A stretch of DNA of 64,000 bases, taken from Thiohalomonas denitrificans (lineage in GTDB: Bacteria; Pseudomonadota; Gammaproteobacteria; Thiohalomonadales; Thiohalomonadaceae). The stretch is taken from contig NZ_FMWD01000004.1 of assembly GCF_900102855.1 (NCBI RefSeq), forward strand, positions 261,627 to 325,626. The letters run 5' to 3'. Below are positions 9,257-17,241 of the stretch, one piece after another (the first letter of the stretch is position 1; every line of letters starts with the position of its first letter). Made by a program: the position numbers and the translations under genes. Under the pieces are notes generated by a model. It was not told the origin of the DNA. It ran no database searches and saw only the letters and a program-made list of their open reading frames with translations.

Positions 9257-10840
9257 ATGTCTCCAAAATCGCTGCTTGAACAGGTCGACCAGCTCACTGC
9301 CATCGGGCTCGCACTGTCGACGGAACGCAATACCGATCGCCTGTTGGAAAAGATTCTACTCACAGCAAAGGAGATGGCGGGCTCTGACGGCGGTACCCTC
9401 TACTCGGTCTCGGAGGAGAACCGGGTAAGGATAGAGAATATGCGTACCGATTCGCTCGGAATCGCCATGGGGGGTACCACTGGCAAGGCAGTTCCCTTCC
9501 CACCCATAGAATTTTATGACGAAGCAGGGGAGCCCAATCGGAGCAATGTCGTCACCCACGCGATTCTCAATGACTGCACCGTCAATATCCCAGATGCCTA
9601 CAATACCGATCGTTTCGACCTGAGTGGCACCCGGGAGTTTGACCGGGTTACCGGCTACCGGTCGATATCTTTCCTGACCGTACCGATGAAGAACCACCAG
9701 GGCGATATCATCGGCGTTCTGCAGCTTCTCAATGCAAAGAACGAACAGGGAAAGATCATCCCCTTCAATGCAGAGACGCAAAGGCTGGTGGAGGCACTGG
9801 CCTCCCAGGCCGCCATCGCTGTTACGAACCGTCGTCTCATCGATGAATTGAAGGAGTTGCTGGATGCGCTGATCCATCTGATCGCCTATGCCATCGACGA
9901 AAAATCCCCCTATACCGCAGGCCATTGCCGGCGGGTTCCGAAGTTGACCATGCTGCTGGCCGATGCTGCGACGAAAGCCAGCGACGGACCACTCGCCAAT
10001 TTCGCCATGGATCACGATGACCGCTACGAGCTAGAAATCGCCGCCTGGCTCCACGATTGCGGCAAGATCACCACCCCCGAACACGTGGTGGACAAGGCCA
10101 CCAAGCTGCAGACAGTTTTTGATCGCATCGAGCTGGTGAAAGCCCGGTTCGAGGTCTTGCGCAAGGAAGCTGAAAACCGCTGGCTGCACAAGCGCATGGA
10201 AGCCATGGAGGCAGGGCGGGAGCCCGATCCCGCTTGGGCAACCGAGTATCGGCAGACTCTTCGGGAGCTTGAGGAGGAGCAGGCTTTTATCGAAAAGGCG
10301 AATTCGGGCGGCGAGTTCATGACCGAAACCGATCAGGAACGGGTCGGTGCCATCGGCAAGCGGCGCTGGCATGATGCGCAAGGCAAAAGCCGGACTCTGC
10401 TGACGGAAGATGAGATCTACAACCTGACCATACCCAAGGGCACTCTGAACCCGGAAGAGCGTGAGCAGATCAACAACCATATCGTGGCCACCATCAACAT
10501 CCTTGAAGCACTGCCCTTTCCCAAGCAGTTCAAGCGGGTTGCCGAATACGCCGGCGGTCACCACGAACGTATGGATGGCCAGGGGTATCCCCGAGGTCTC
10601 AAAGGAGATGAGATGCCGCTTCAGGCGCGGATCATGGCCATTGCAGACGTCTTCGAGGCCCTGACCGCCCGCGACCGTCCCTACAAGCCGGGAAAAAAAC
10701 TCTCCGAGGCACTGGGTATCCTGCAGTCGATGAGCGAGCGGGGGCATATCGATCCCGATCTTTTCGATCTGTTCACGCGCGAGCGGGTATGGGAACAATA
10801 TGCCTTTGAACACCTGGACCCGGAGCAGCTGGACATCTGA
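9257..10840 (+). CDS. GAF and HD-GYP domain protein, probable c-di-GMP phosphodiesterase
   Basis: This 527-residue cytoplasmic protein has an N-terminal GAF domain (about residues 15-190) and an HD-GYP domain (about 205-510). The metal-binding HD pair is in AAWLHDCGKITTPEHVVDK near residue 267. HHERMDGQGYPRGLKGDEMP carries the HHE and GYP signature, and DVFEALTARDRPYKPGK follows. HD-GYP proteins with intact motifs hydrolyse cyclic di-GMP. A charged insert of about 100 residues separates the HD and GYP halves (DKATKLQTVFDRIELVKARF onward), as in a known subgroup. There is no membrane segment or receiver domain, so the input is probably the GAF ligand. It appears monocistronic. Confidence 0.9.
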   Translation: MSPKSLLEQVDQLTAIGLALSTERNTDRLLEKILLTAKEMAGSDGGTLYSVSEENRVRIENMRTDSLGIAMGGTTGKAVPFPPIEFYDEAGEPNRSNVVTHAILNDCTVNIPDAYNTDRFDLSGTREFDRVTGYRSISFLTVPMKNHQGDIIGVLQLLNAKNEQGKIIPFNAETQRLVEALASQAAIAVTNRRLIDELKELLDALIHLIAYAIDEKSPYTAGHCRRVPKLTMLLADAATKASDGPLANFAMDHDDRYELEIAAWLHDCGKITTPEHVVDKATKLQTVFDRIELVKARFEVLRKEAENRWLHKRMEAMEAGREPDPAWATEYRQTLRELEEEQAFIEKANSGGEFMTETDQERVGAIGKRRWHDAQGKSRTLLTEDEIYNLTIPKGTLNPEEREQINNHIVATINILEALPFPKQFKRVAEYAGGHHERMDGQGYPRGLKGDEMPLQARIMAIADVFEALTARDRPYKPGKKLSEALGILQSMSERGHIDPDLFDLFTRERVWEQYAFEHLDPEQLDI

Positions 10841-10913
10841 TAAACCTACCTTCTCCAGAGATTAATGGTTCAACCCGCTCCCCGCCCCATTCCAGGTACT
10901 GCAACCCACATTT

Positions 10914-10930
10914 TGTACCATGATGGTGCA
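10914..10930 (+). promoter_or_regulatory. Putative NtrC-binding site
   Basis: TGTACCATGATGGTGCA is one mismatch from the NtrC consensus TGCACC-N5-GGTGCA. Its centre is about 110 bp upstream of the start predicted from the sigma54 promoter at 11006-11021, a typical enhancer distance. Confidence 0.65.
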
Positions 10931-11005
10931 GCCGAAACATACCGGATTGCACTTTCCCTGAACGGCTCTCCCGTAACCACCAGCGATTATGCGTCCTGCA
11001 CCGAT

Positions 11006-11021
11006 TGGCATGGCTCCTGCT
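11006..11021 (+). promoter_or_regulatory. Sigma54 (RpoN) promoter of nirBD
   Basis: TGGCATGGCTCCTGCT matches TGGCACG-N4-TTGCW with GG and GC exactly 12 bp apart. It precedes nirB by about 215 bp. The long leader (about 11032-11236) contains short GC-rich palindromes but no terminator-like U-run, so no attenuator can be claimed. Confidence 0.7.
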
Positions 11022-11236
11022 AGCTAAGAACCAAAGTCCATCTATCCGTAGGGAGCCCCACGCGTTGGGCGCTTTAGGCTGAATCGAATGGTCGCCGCGC
11101 CGTGTACAAGTTTCTGCACGAACGCCATTACCAGCCGCAGCGACAACACCGACGGAACTACCCCGGGACCGGTTAGCGTCGATCGACGCACCGATCCGGA
11201 GCCGCGGATGGTGCGGTAAATCAGGAGTGAAAAATT

Positions 11237-13696
11237 ATGAAAGAACGTCTGGTAGTGATCGGCAACGGCATGGCGGGAATGCGAACGGTCGAGGAGCTGC
11301 TCAAGCTCGCACCCGACCTTTACGACATCACGGTGTTCGGTGAGGAGCCCCACGGTAATTACAACCGCATCCTTCTCTCACCAGTGCTGGGCGGTGAGTT
11401 GTCGTTCGAAGAGACGCTGCTCCATCGGCCCGGATGGTATGCCGAGAACGGCATTACGCTGCGCTCGGGCACGAGGGTAGAAAAGATCGATCGGCGACGC
11501 CGGGTGGTGATTGCCGCCGATGGCAGCGAAACCCCTTATGATCGCATGCTGCTCGCCACCGGCTCCCGTCCGGTGATCCTGCCGGTTGCGGGGCATGGGT
11601 TGCCCGGTGTCATCGGCTTTCGCAGTGTCGCCGACGTGGAGGTGATGATCGATGCCGCTCAGCGCTTTCACCACGCCGTCGTGATCGGGGGCGGACTGCT
11701 CGGGCTGGAGGCCGCCGCGGGTCTACTCAAGCACGGCATGAAGGTGCGGGTGGTTCATCTCGCGGACACATTGATGGAGCGCCAACTCGATGAGACTGCG
11801 GGTCGGATGCTCCAGCAGAATCTGGAATCCCGCGGGGTCGAGTTCCTCATGGGCGCAAAAACCAGAGAGATCATCGGTCGGAAACGTGTGCAGGGCGTGC
11901 TGTTCGAAGATGGTCGCGAGGTGAGTGCCGATCTGGTGGTGATGGCCGTCGGTATCCGTCCCGAGAAGGAACTCGCCCGGAGTGCCGACATTTACTGCGA
12001 CCGCGGGGTGGTGGTGGACGACACACTGCAGACCTTCGACCCGCGTATCTACGCGGTAGGCGAATGTGTCCAGCATCGCAGTGCCACCTACGGTCTGGTA
12101 GCCCCGCTGTTCGAGCAGGCCCGGGTCTGTGCCAACCATCTGGCGCAACTGGCCTTCCGGCGCTACACCGGCTCGATCACCTCCACCAAGCTCAAGGTGA
12201 CCGGCGTCGACCTCTTCTCCGCGGGGGATTTCAGCGACGATGCGCAGAGTGAGTCCATCGTTTTCGGCGATCCGTCACGAGGTGTCTACAAGAAGCTGGT
12301 ACTGGAGGAAAACCGGCTGAAGGGGGCCGTGCTCTACGGCGACACCGTGGACGGCTCCTGGTATTTCGATCTGATGCGCGATGGAGTCGATGTCGCCGCC
12401 TTTCGCGATGCACTGATGTTCGGAAGAGCCCATATCGGTGACGCCGGTCCTGGCGGTGGGACGAGCACTGCCGAGATGGCCGATGACGCACAGGTTTGCG
12501 ACTGCAACGGGGTCACCAAGGGGGACATCGTCACGGCCATTCGCCGCCACGGCCTGTTTACCCTGAACGAGGTGAAAAAGCATACCAAGGCTGCAGCCTC
12601 CTGCGGCGGTTGTAGCGGCCTGGTAGAGCAGATTCTGGGCGCCACGGTAGGCGGCGAACACACCCGTCCGGACGAGAAACCGCTCTGCACCTGCACCGAC
12701 TTCAGCCACGATGAGGTACGCCACGCCGTCCGGGAACAACACCTGATCGACCGCGAATCGGTCATGCGTGCGCTCGACTGGCGCAGCCCTGACGGTTGCC
12801 CTACCTGCCGACCGGCACTCAATTACTACCTGCTGGCGAGGTGGCCGGGCGAGGCAGTCGATGACCGGCAATCGCGCTTCGTCAACGAACGCCTGCACGC
12901 CAATATCCAGAAGGATGGCAGCTATACCGTGGTGCCGCGGTTGTGGGGCGGTGTCGCCACGCCGGATGAACTGCGGGCCATTGCCGATACTGCAGACAAG
13001 CACGCGGTACCGCTGGTCAAGCTGACCGGCGGGCAGCGGATCGATCTGGTGGGCGTAAAGAGGGAGCAGCTACCCGACATCTGGGGCGATCTCAACACTG
13101 CGGGGCTCGTCTCGGGCCACGCCTACGGCAAGGCGCTGCGGACCGTGAAGACCTGTATCGGCGCACAATTCTGTCGCTTCGGCACCCAGGACTCGATTCA
13201 GATGGGTATCGACCTGGAGAAGATGACCTGGGGCTCCTGGACCCCCCATAAATTCAAGATGGCGGTCTCCGCCTGTCCACGAAATTGTGCCGAGGCAAGC
13301 ATCAAGGACTTCGGCGTGATCGGAATCGAAGGGGCCTGGGAACTGCTCGTCGGCGGCAACGGCGGCACCAAGGTGCGGGTCACGGACAAGCTCTGCCGAG
13401 TGAAAACCGCGGCCGAGGTGCTCGAGTACGCCGGTGCCTTCATGCAACTCTACCGGGAGGAGGCACGCTATCTCGAACGTACCGCACCGTGGGTGGAGCG
13501 CATCGGCCTGACGTACATCAGAACCCAGGTGGTCGATGATACAGAACGGCGTCGCGAACTCTACGAGCGTTTTCTCGAGTCACAGCGATATGCCCGGCAT
13601 GACCCCTGGGCAGCAAACCGCGCACCGGAGCAGCGTCTGGAATTCGTCCCCATGCAGACCCTATCGAGTGATGCCCGGGTTGCACAAAGCGGCTGA
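11237..13696 (+). CDS. nirB: NAD(P)H nitrite reductase large subunit
   Basis: This cytoplasmic sirohaem enzyme reduces nitrite to ammonium. In order, the 819-residue product has an FAD/NAD(P)H module (VIGNGMAGMRTVEELL, and VIGGGLLGLEAAAGLLKHG near residue 150). A BFD-type [2Fe-2S] region follows (CDCNG near 420, CGGC near 455), then further Cys pairs (CTC near 485, CPTC near 520). The sirohaem/[4Fe-4S] domain ends the protein, with TCIGAQFC near 638 and SACPRNCAEASIKDFG near 677. The start is ATG 11237 behind AGGAG. The sigma54/NtrC-like upstream signals suggest nitrogen-limitation control, so an assimilatory role. nirD follows directly. No nitrate reductase gene is adjacent. Confidence 0.95.
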   Translation: MKERLVVIGNGMAGMRTVEELLKLAPDLYDITVFGEEPHGNYNRILLSPVLGGELSFEETLLHRPGWYAENGITLRSGTRVEKIDRRRRVVIAADGSETPYDRMLLATGSRPVILPVAGHGLPGVIGFRSVADVEVMIDAAQRFHHAVVIGGGLLGLEAAAGLLKHGMKVRVVHLADTLMERQLDETAGRMLQQNLESRGVEFLMGAKTREIIGRKRVQGVLFEDGREVSADLVVMAVGIRPEKELARSADIYCDRGVVVDDTLQTFDPRIYAVGECVQHRSATYGLVAPLFEQARVCANHLAQLAFRRYTGSITSTKLKVTGVDLFSAGDFSDDAQSESIVFGDPSRGVYKKLVLEENRLKGAVLYGDTVDGSWYFDLMRDGVDVAAFRDALMFGRAHIGDAGPGGGTSTAEMADDAQVCDCNGVTKGDIVTAIRRHGLFTLNEVKKHTKAAASCGGCSGLVEQILGATVGGEHTRPDEKPLCTCTDFSHDEVRHAVREQHLIDRESVMRALDWRSPDGCPTCRPALNYYLLARWPGEAVDDRQSRFVNERLHANIQKDGSYTVVPRLWGGVATPDELRAIADTADKHAVPLVKLTGGQRIDLVGVKREQLPDIWGDLNTAGLVSGHAYGKALRTVKTCIGAQFCRFGTQDSIQMGIDLEKMTWGSWTPHKFKMAVSACPRNCAEASIKDFGVIGIEGAWELLVGGNGGTKVRVTDKLCRVKTAAEVLEYAGAFMQLYREEARYLERTAPWVERIGLTYIRTQVVDDTERRRELYERFLESQRYARHDPWAANRAPEQRLEFVPMQTLSSDARVAQSG

Positions 13697-13752
13697 AAAC
13701 ATCTTTCGGCTAAACGCCCCCGAATCAGCGGCATTCCAACAGGAGAACAATG

Positions 13753-14061
13753 ATGTCCGAGTGGATAGACGTAGGACCCCTGGAAAACATTCCACCACGC
13801 GGCGCCCGGGTGGTAACCACCGACCAGGGTGATATCGCGGTATTCCGCACCGGAGACGATCAGGTATTCGCACTACACGACACCTGCCCCCATGAAGGTG
13901 GGCCGTTGTCACAAGGTATGGTCTACGGCAACCGGGTCACCTGCCCGCTGCACAACTGGAGCATCGAACTGGCCACCGGCGAAGCAGTCAGTCCGGACGA
14001 AGGATGCGCGCGCCGCTATGAGGTACGAGTCACCGATGGCATCGTCGCGATACGGTTGTAA
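13753..14061 (+). CDS. nirD: Nitrite reductase small subunit, Rieske-type
   Basis: NirD is the small partner of NirB. The product has a Rieske [2Fe-2S] fold with the two Cys-X-His boxes CPHEGGPLSQG and CPLHNWSIELATGEA. Many enterobacterial NirD proteins lack these ligands, so this one belongs to the cluster-binding type. ATG 13753 is seven bases after AGGAG; ATG 13750 is immediately before it and also possible. It lies 53 bp after nirB in the same operon. Confidence 0.92.
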   Translation: MSEWIDVGPLENIPPRGARVVTTDQGDIAVFRTGDDQVFALHDTCPHEGGPLSQGMVYGNRVTCPLHNWSIELATGEAVSPDEGCARRYEVRVTDGIVAIRL

Positions 14062-14082
14062 ATTGCCAAGTCGTAACGAATC

Positions 14083-14178
14083 GTAGGGTGCGTTCTTCAA
14101 ATGCACCGCGAACGCGACGATGGACGCATCACCATGGACACCGACCAAATCACCGTTCGGCAGACTCATATCGTTGAA
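14083..14178. pseudogene. Repeat end fused to scrambled remnants of a secreted-protein locus
   Basis: Bases 14083-14107 match the left end of the GTAGGG element. Immediately after, the plus strand reads RERDDGRITMDTDQIT, nearly the C-terminus of the intact protein at 17242-18222 (ERDDGRIATDTDQIT). Directly after that, on the opposite strand, the sequence encodes FNDMSLPNG, matching FNDMSLSNG of the broken gene at 15893-17213. The two remnants are in inverted relative orientation, so this is a rearrangement scar. The adjacent stretch to 14248 holds nothing recognisable. Confidence 0.6.
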
Positions 14179-14248
14179 GGCCTGTGGTCCCGTCCGTGGG
14201 AGCCGCGTAGCTGCTGTGGGGGGCTCGAACTCGCCTGCTTGGATCAGT

Positions 14249-14452
14249 TCACTCCGAAGCCCGGGGCTTACCCGGCTCCTTGAGCTTTCCCTCTTCGCGC
14301 GCCCGTTGCAGTAACTCTGCTGTGACCCATAGCTGGTCGAGCGCCTCAAAGCGCTCGCGTAGCGTCAGCCGCTGCCAGCGGCGTAACTGCTCTCGTCGAC
14401 TAGCATCCCAGGAAGCCACGTCTGAGCAGGACTCTTTGTGTTGTTCGCTCAT
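14249..14452 (-). CDS. Small charged protein, partner of nucleotidyltransferase
   Basis: This 67-residue, highly charged, probably helical protein (RREQLRRWQRLTLRERFEAL in the middle) has no family that I recognise. Its ATG overlaps the stop of the upstream nucleotidyltransferase-like gene by four bases (ATGA), so the two are translationally coupled. A small partner directly coupled to a nucleotidyltransferase suggests a two-component module such as a toxin-antitoxin or MNT/HEPN-like pair. This product has no visible HEPN motif (R-X4-6-H). Confidence 0.6.
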   Translation of the reverse strand: MSEQHKESCSDVASWDASRREQLRRWQRLTLRERFEALDQLWVTAELLQRAREEGKLKEPGKPRASE

Positions 14453-14958
14453 TGCTTCTCCCGCTCCGCCAAAATCATCCGCAAATGCTCCACATCCAGC
14501 AGATCCTGAGGGCGCCCTACTCGCTCTTTCATTGTAATCAGCGTTTCCAGAGACACAAAGCGCACCGTAAGCCCCGGGACAAGTTCACCAGACAGTGCGC
14601 GGTCGTATTCATCTTCGAAGTTGAACGGAATATTCACAAACAAGTCAACCGATGTTCCTCGAAACCGGTCACTATAGAGATTCAGAACAGTCATCCCCTT
14701 CTCTTCGATCCACAGCCGGCGGGTTTCCGGGTTGGCGAACTGCTCAGCGGTGACCGGAACCGTGGGGTGGTAACCCAAAGGTTCAAGCGCCTCAAATGCC
14801 TTCACGATATTTTCAGGCGCCAAGGCCAACACCAAATCAACATCCGCAGTGAACCTCACATAGCCATGCGCCACTACAGCCAGACCACCGACCACGAGAT
14901 ACCGGACCTGCGAGTCATTCAACGCCCGCGTTATCGTTTCGAAACTAGTCAGTTCCAC
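14449..14958 (-). CDS. Nucleotidyltransferase-fold protein (AbiEii/MNT-like)
   Basis: The 169-residue product has the nucleotidyltransferase signature GGLAVVAHGYVRFTADVDLV near residues 23-42, where a GG pair is followed by the metal-binding DVD. A later acidic residue occurs in TSVDLFVNIPF. The C-terminal LETLITMKERVGRPQDLLDV is typical of AbiEii and DUF6036-type proteins. These transfer nucleotides to tRNA or protein targets, often as toxins or their regulators. The downstream small gene is coupled by an ATGA overlap. No phage or transposon gene is adjacent, but the surrounding 14-18 kb region is clearly rearranged. Confidence 0.75.
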   Translation of the reverse strand: MELTSFETITRALNDSQVRYLVVGGLAVVAHGYVRFTADVDLVLALAPENIVKAFEALEPLGYHPTVPVTAEQFANPETRRLWIEEKGMTVLNLYSDRFRGTSVDLFVNIPFNFEDEYDRALSGELVPGLTVRFVSLETLITMKERVGRPQDLLDVEHLRMILAEREKQ

Positions 14959-15104
14959 TGGTTCGCCCCATCGGCCCCTTGCCCCAACGCATGTACGCCA
15001 TCCGAAGGCCGGAGATTAAGGCCATACGCATGAGGCCGGAGGATGCGCAACAACCACGAGAGCCTGGTGAGATTGCAGTTAGTGGCCTATTCCGAGTATG
15101 GGAC
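14959..15104. other. Gap without a supported gene
   Basis: Short frames exist on both strands here, the longest on the plus strand at 14979-15209, but none has family features or a good ribosome-binding site. It may be the relic of a lost gene and contains the promoter region of the nucleotidyltransferase gene. Confidence 0.4.
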
Positions 15105-15341
15105 TCAGCCAAACCGCCACTCCTTGAGCTGCTTCGCATCGAGCAATCGCATCTTGACCATAACCTCTACCAACGCAACAACCTTGCCGTGCCTGCTCGT
15201 CTTAACTGAAGCCCATGCCCCATCGATAGCCACCTCATCTACACCCTCTTTCGGATCGAGATACTCGGTTAGCTCGCGCTCCGCCACCGCCTGAGCCAGA
15301 GCCTTAGAACGTAAAGCCTCACCCGCGTGGCCCTCAAGCAC
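15105..15341 (-). CDS. Small hypothetical protein
   Basis: I do not recognise this 78-residue product (EGHAGEALRSKALAQAVAER near the start, KVVALVEVMVKMRLLDAKQL near the end). The preferred start is GTG 15341, which overlaps the last eight bases of the upstream membrane-protein gene. The frame is open back to ATG 15395. It looks coding because its composition is protein-like throughout and it is coupled to the upstream gene. Confidence 0.5.
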   Translation of the reverse strand: MLEGHAGEALRSKALAQAVAERELTEYLDPKEGVDEVAIDGAWASVKTSRHGKVVALVEVMVKMRLLDAKQLKEWRFG

Positions 15342-15573
15342 CGGTATCAGCCGCAATCTGGACCCGGACAAAAAACAGGAAAACAACACCGCCAATCACT
15401 ACCGGCACCATCACAGACCACATCAATCCGAGCCCCCGCAACAGCCACGCGGCTCCCACGGCCCCCACCCCGGCCGGGACCACAGGCCAAAAGTAGCGTA
15501 GGTAGATGACAGCTATTCGTAACGACATAAGGGAACCGTACCACAATCGCATCTCAACACCTCCCCACCTCAC
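15334..15573 (-). CDS. Small membrane protein of unknown function
   Basis: This product of up to 79 residues has two hydrophobic segments, about residues 18-45 and 48-70 (VMVPVVIGGVVFLFFVRVQI). Start choices are ATG 15573, 15552 or 15528. No family is recognised. It forms a two-gene unit with the overlapping downstream gene, in an accessory region between a nucleotidyltransferase pair and a decayed secreted-protein gene. Confidence 0.5.
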   Translation of the reverse strand: MRWGGVEMRLWYGSLMSLRIAVIYLRYFWPVVPAGVGAVGAAWLLRGLGLMWSVMVPVVIGGVVFLFFVRVQIAADTGA

Positions 15574-15689
15574 GCGAAGGTATCAATAACTGCCAAACAT
15601 CCCCGGCATATTTCCTCACAAACAGCATGGTATTGACTTATTACATGTCAGGCGTAAAGTTGGCTGCGCGCCCCCGGGAAATTCGAGGG

Positions 15690-15735
15690 CAGTTGCCAAG
15701 GGAGGCACGAGGCAAAGCCGGCCTCCCGGGAGAGG
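15690..15735 (+). ncRNA. Structured leader hairpin of unknown type
   Basis: GGGAGGC and GCCTCCC form a 7-bp stem enclosing a smaller GGC-AAA-GCC hairpin. The structure lies upstream of a possible ATG at 15744 and about 160 bp before the decayed secreted-protein gene. The order GGGCA, GGCACG, GCAAAGCC loosely recalls class-I c-di-GMP riboswitches, but the second half of that fold is not evident. There is no U-run. Confidence 0.25.
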
Positions 15736-15892
15736 GAGTCAACATGAGCAACAGGACGCGCCGGCCGTTGCGCCCGCACCCGATTTTCCTTCCTACCGCG
15801 TCGTCTGACGCTTCCTTCGCACCGCGCTCCGATGCGCGAAACCGTTCGCCCTCCCTCGCCAGGTTTGTTGGTCTACAAAAGGAGTTCTGGCT

Positions 15893-17213
15893 ATGGAAAG
15901 AAGTATACGCATAGGGGTATTTGTTTTATTGGCACACCTGTCCGCCGCCTCCGGGGCGGCCGAGACATCCGTCATCGGCGTCTACCGCTACATCACAGAA
16001 TCGGCCTTCAACAATATCAGCAGCAGCGCCCTGGTGGACGGGAAAGCCTATTTGAACGATTACGCCATTGGTGCCGACGCAAGGGTTTCCGGCGCCGGTG
16101 ATGGCGACAGGTGGACCTGGGTTTTTCGTCAGGGGATTTGGTCAAATCATCATCGGCCTCACTGACCTTCCATGAAGAGTACGACGGCAGGGAAAACTGT
16201 TTCGTCAGTTACATCCTCTTCCATTATCCACAAGTGTGGTGCGGCACCACGAGCACATGGCACGAAGTCGCCTATAAAAGCTACTGCCGAACAGCGGGGA
16301 GCTGGTCCGTGGACATCCGGTATACCCCCGGAGACGGAAGTCCCGAGCAACTCATAGAAAACCCACTGGAGATCGTCTCGACCGGTCCCGAGGTGGATGT
16401 AGCTACCGCTTCAAACCGGATCCGTCCCAAGTAATTGGGGGCGGGGGGATCCCCAATCTGTCTGCGGGCAGCACCGGCGTCAAGGTTGAAGTGAACGACT
16501 CCGGTTGCCCCAACAGACCCCTGCCTGATGCCGACATCACGATCGAGACACGGACCGTGGCCGGCAGCGGTGGACATACCCACATGGGCGAACAGGCCGG
16601 CACCGGCTCGTTCCCCTCGGGAGCGCGACCGAAACCGGAATCACCAACGAAGAAGGTGTTTTCCGGACCGAATACACCGCCGGCGTCGTCGGACTGAGGG
16701 AGCAGGTGATAGCCACAGCCAGGGCGGATGTATCGGCGGAGAGTGAACCGCCAAACATCATGGAGAGTACTGGCGAAACCGAACTGACCATCGCAATTCC
16801 GGATCTCGTTCCGCTGACACCGTCCAGCGATTATGAACTGTACCAGTCACCCACCGGACAAGATACACACAAAAGAACAACTATGGGACTTTGGGGCTGG
16901 TATCGATTCTACAGAGCGTGGCAAGCCAATGGATAGAAGACCGGGTCGCCGAAGGCACACCAGTGCCTGAAGTAAGAAAACTGAGCTTCAACGATATGAG
17001 CCTGTCGAATGGTGGCATTTTCGACCTGTGCCAAAGCCTGCAAGCCAATGCAGCCATGTTTCGCATGAGGTGGGGATTGATGTGGATGTAAATGTACAAA
17101 ACCGGATGGTCTTGAGTAGTGAACAAGCTGAAGAGCTTAAGGACCTATTCAAAAAACGTGAACCCCCATGTCGGTCATACACAAATACCACTTCCGTTGC
17201 GAGCCTGCGCTGA
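15893..17213 (+). pseudogene. Decayed secreted protein with Ig-like and metallopeptidase-like segments
   Basis: One ancestral gene of about 430 codons can be followed by changing frame about five times, near 16110-16160, 16420, 16615, 16880 and 17060. It starts at ATG 15893 with a signal peptide (IGVFVLLAHLSAASGAAE). The middle encodes an Ig-like stretch (SATETGITNEEGVFRTEYTA). The end encodes FNDMSLSNGGIFDL and then SHEVGIDVDV, which resembles the H-x-G-x-D-x-D metal site of D,D-peptidase-like proteins. The shifts are too many for programmed recoding. Either the gene is dead or the assembly is locally poor; the neighbouring gene at 17242 is intact, which favours true decay. Confidence 0.7.
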
Positions 17214-17241
17214 CGGTCCATTGAGGTAGGAGAAGGTTTAC

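Noticed and set aside
14979-15209. Plus-strand frame overlapping the small unknown gene
   Set aside because: Overlaps a better-supported opposite gene, has no ribosome-binding site and no recognised features; treated as a possible relic only.
15893-17213. Programmed frameshifting in the secreted-protein gene
   Set aside because: About five shifts in 1.3 kb with no slippery sequence pattern; gene decay or sequence errors are simpler.
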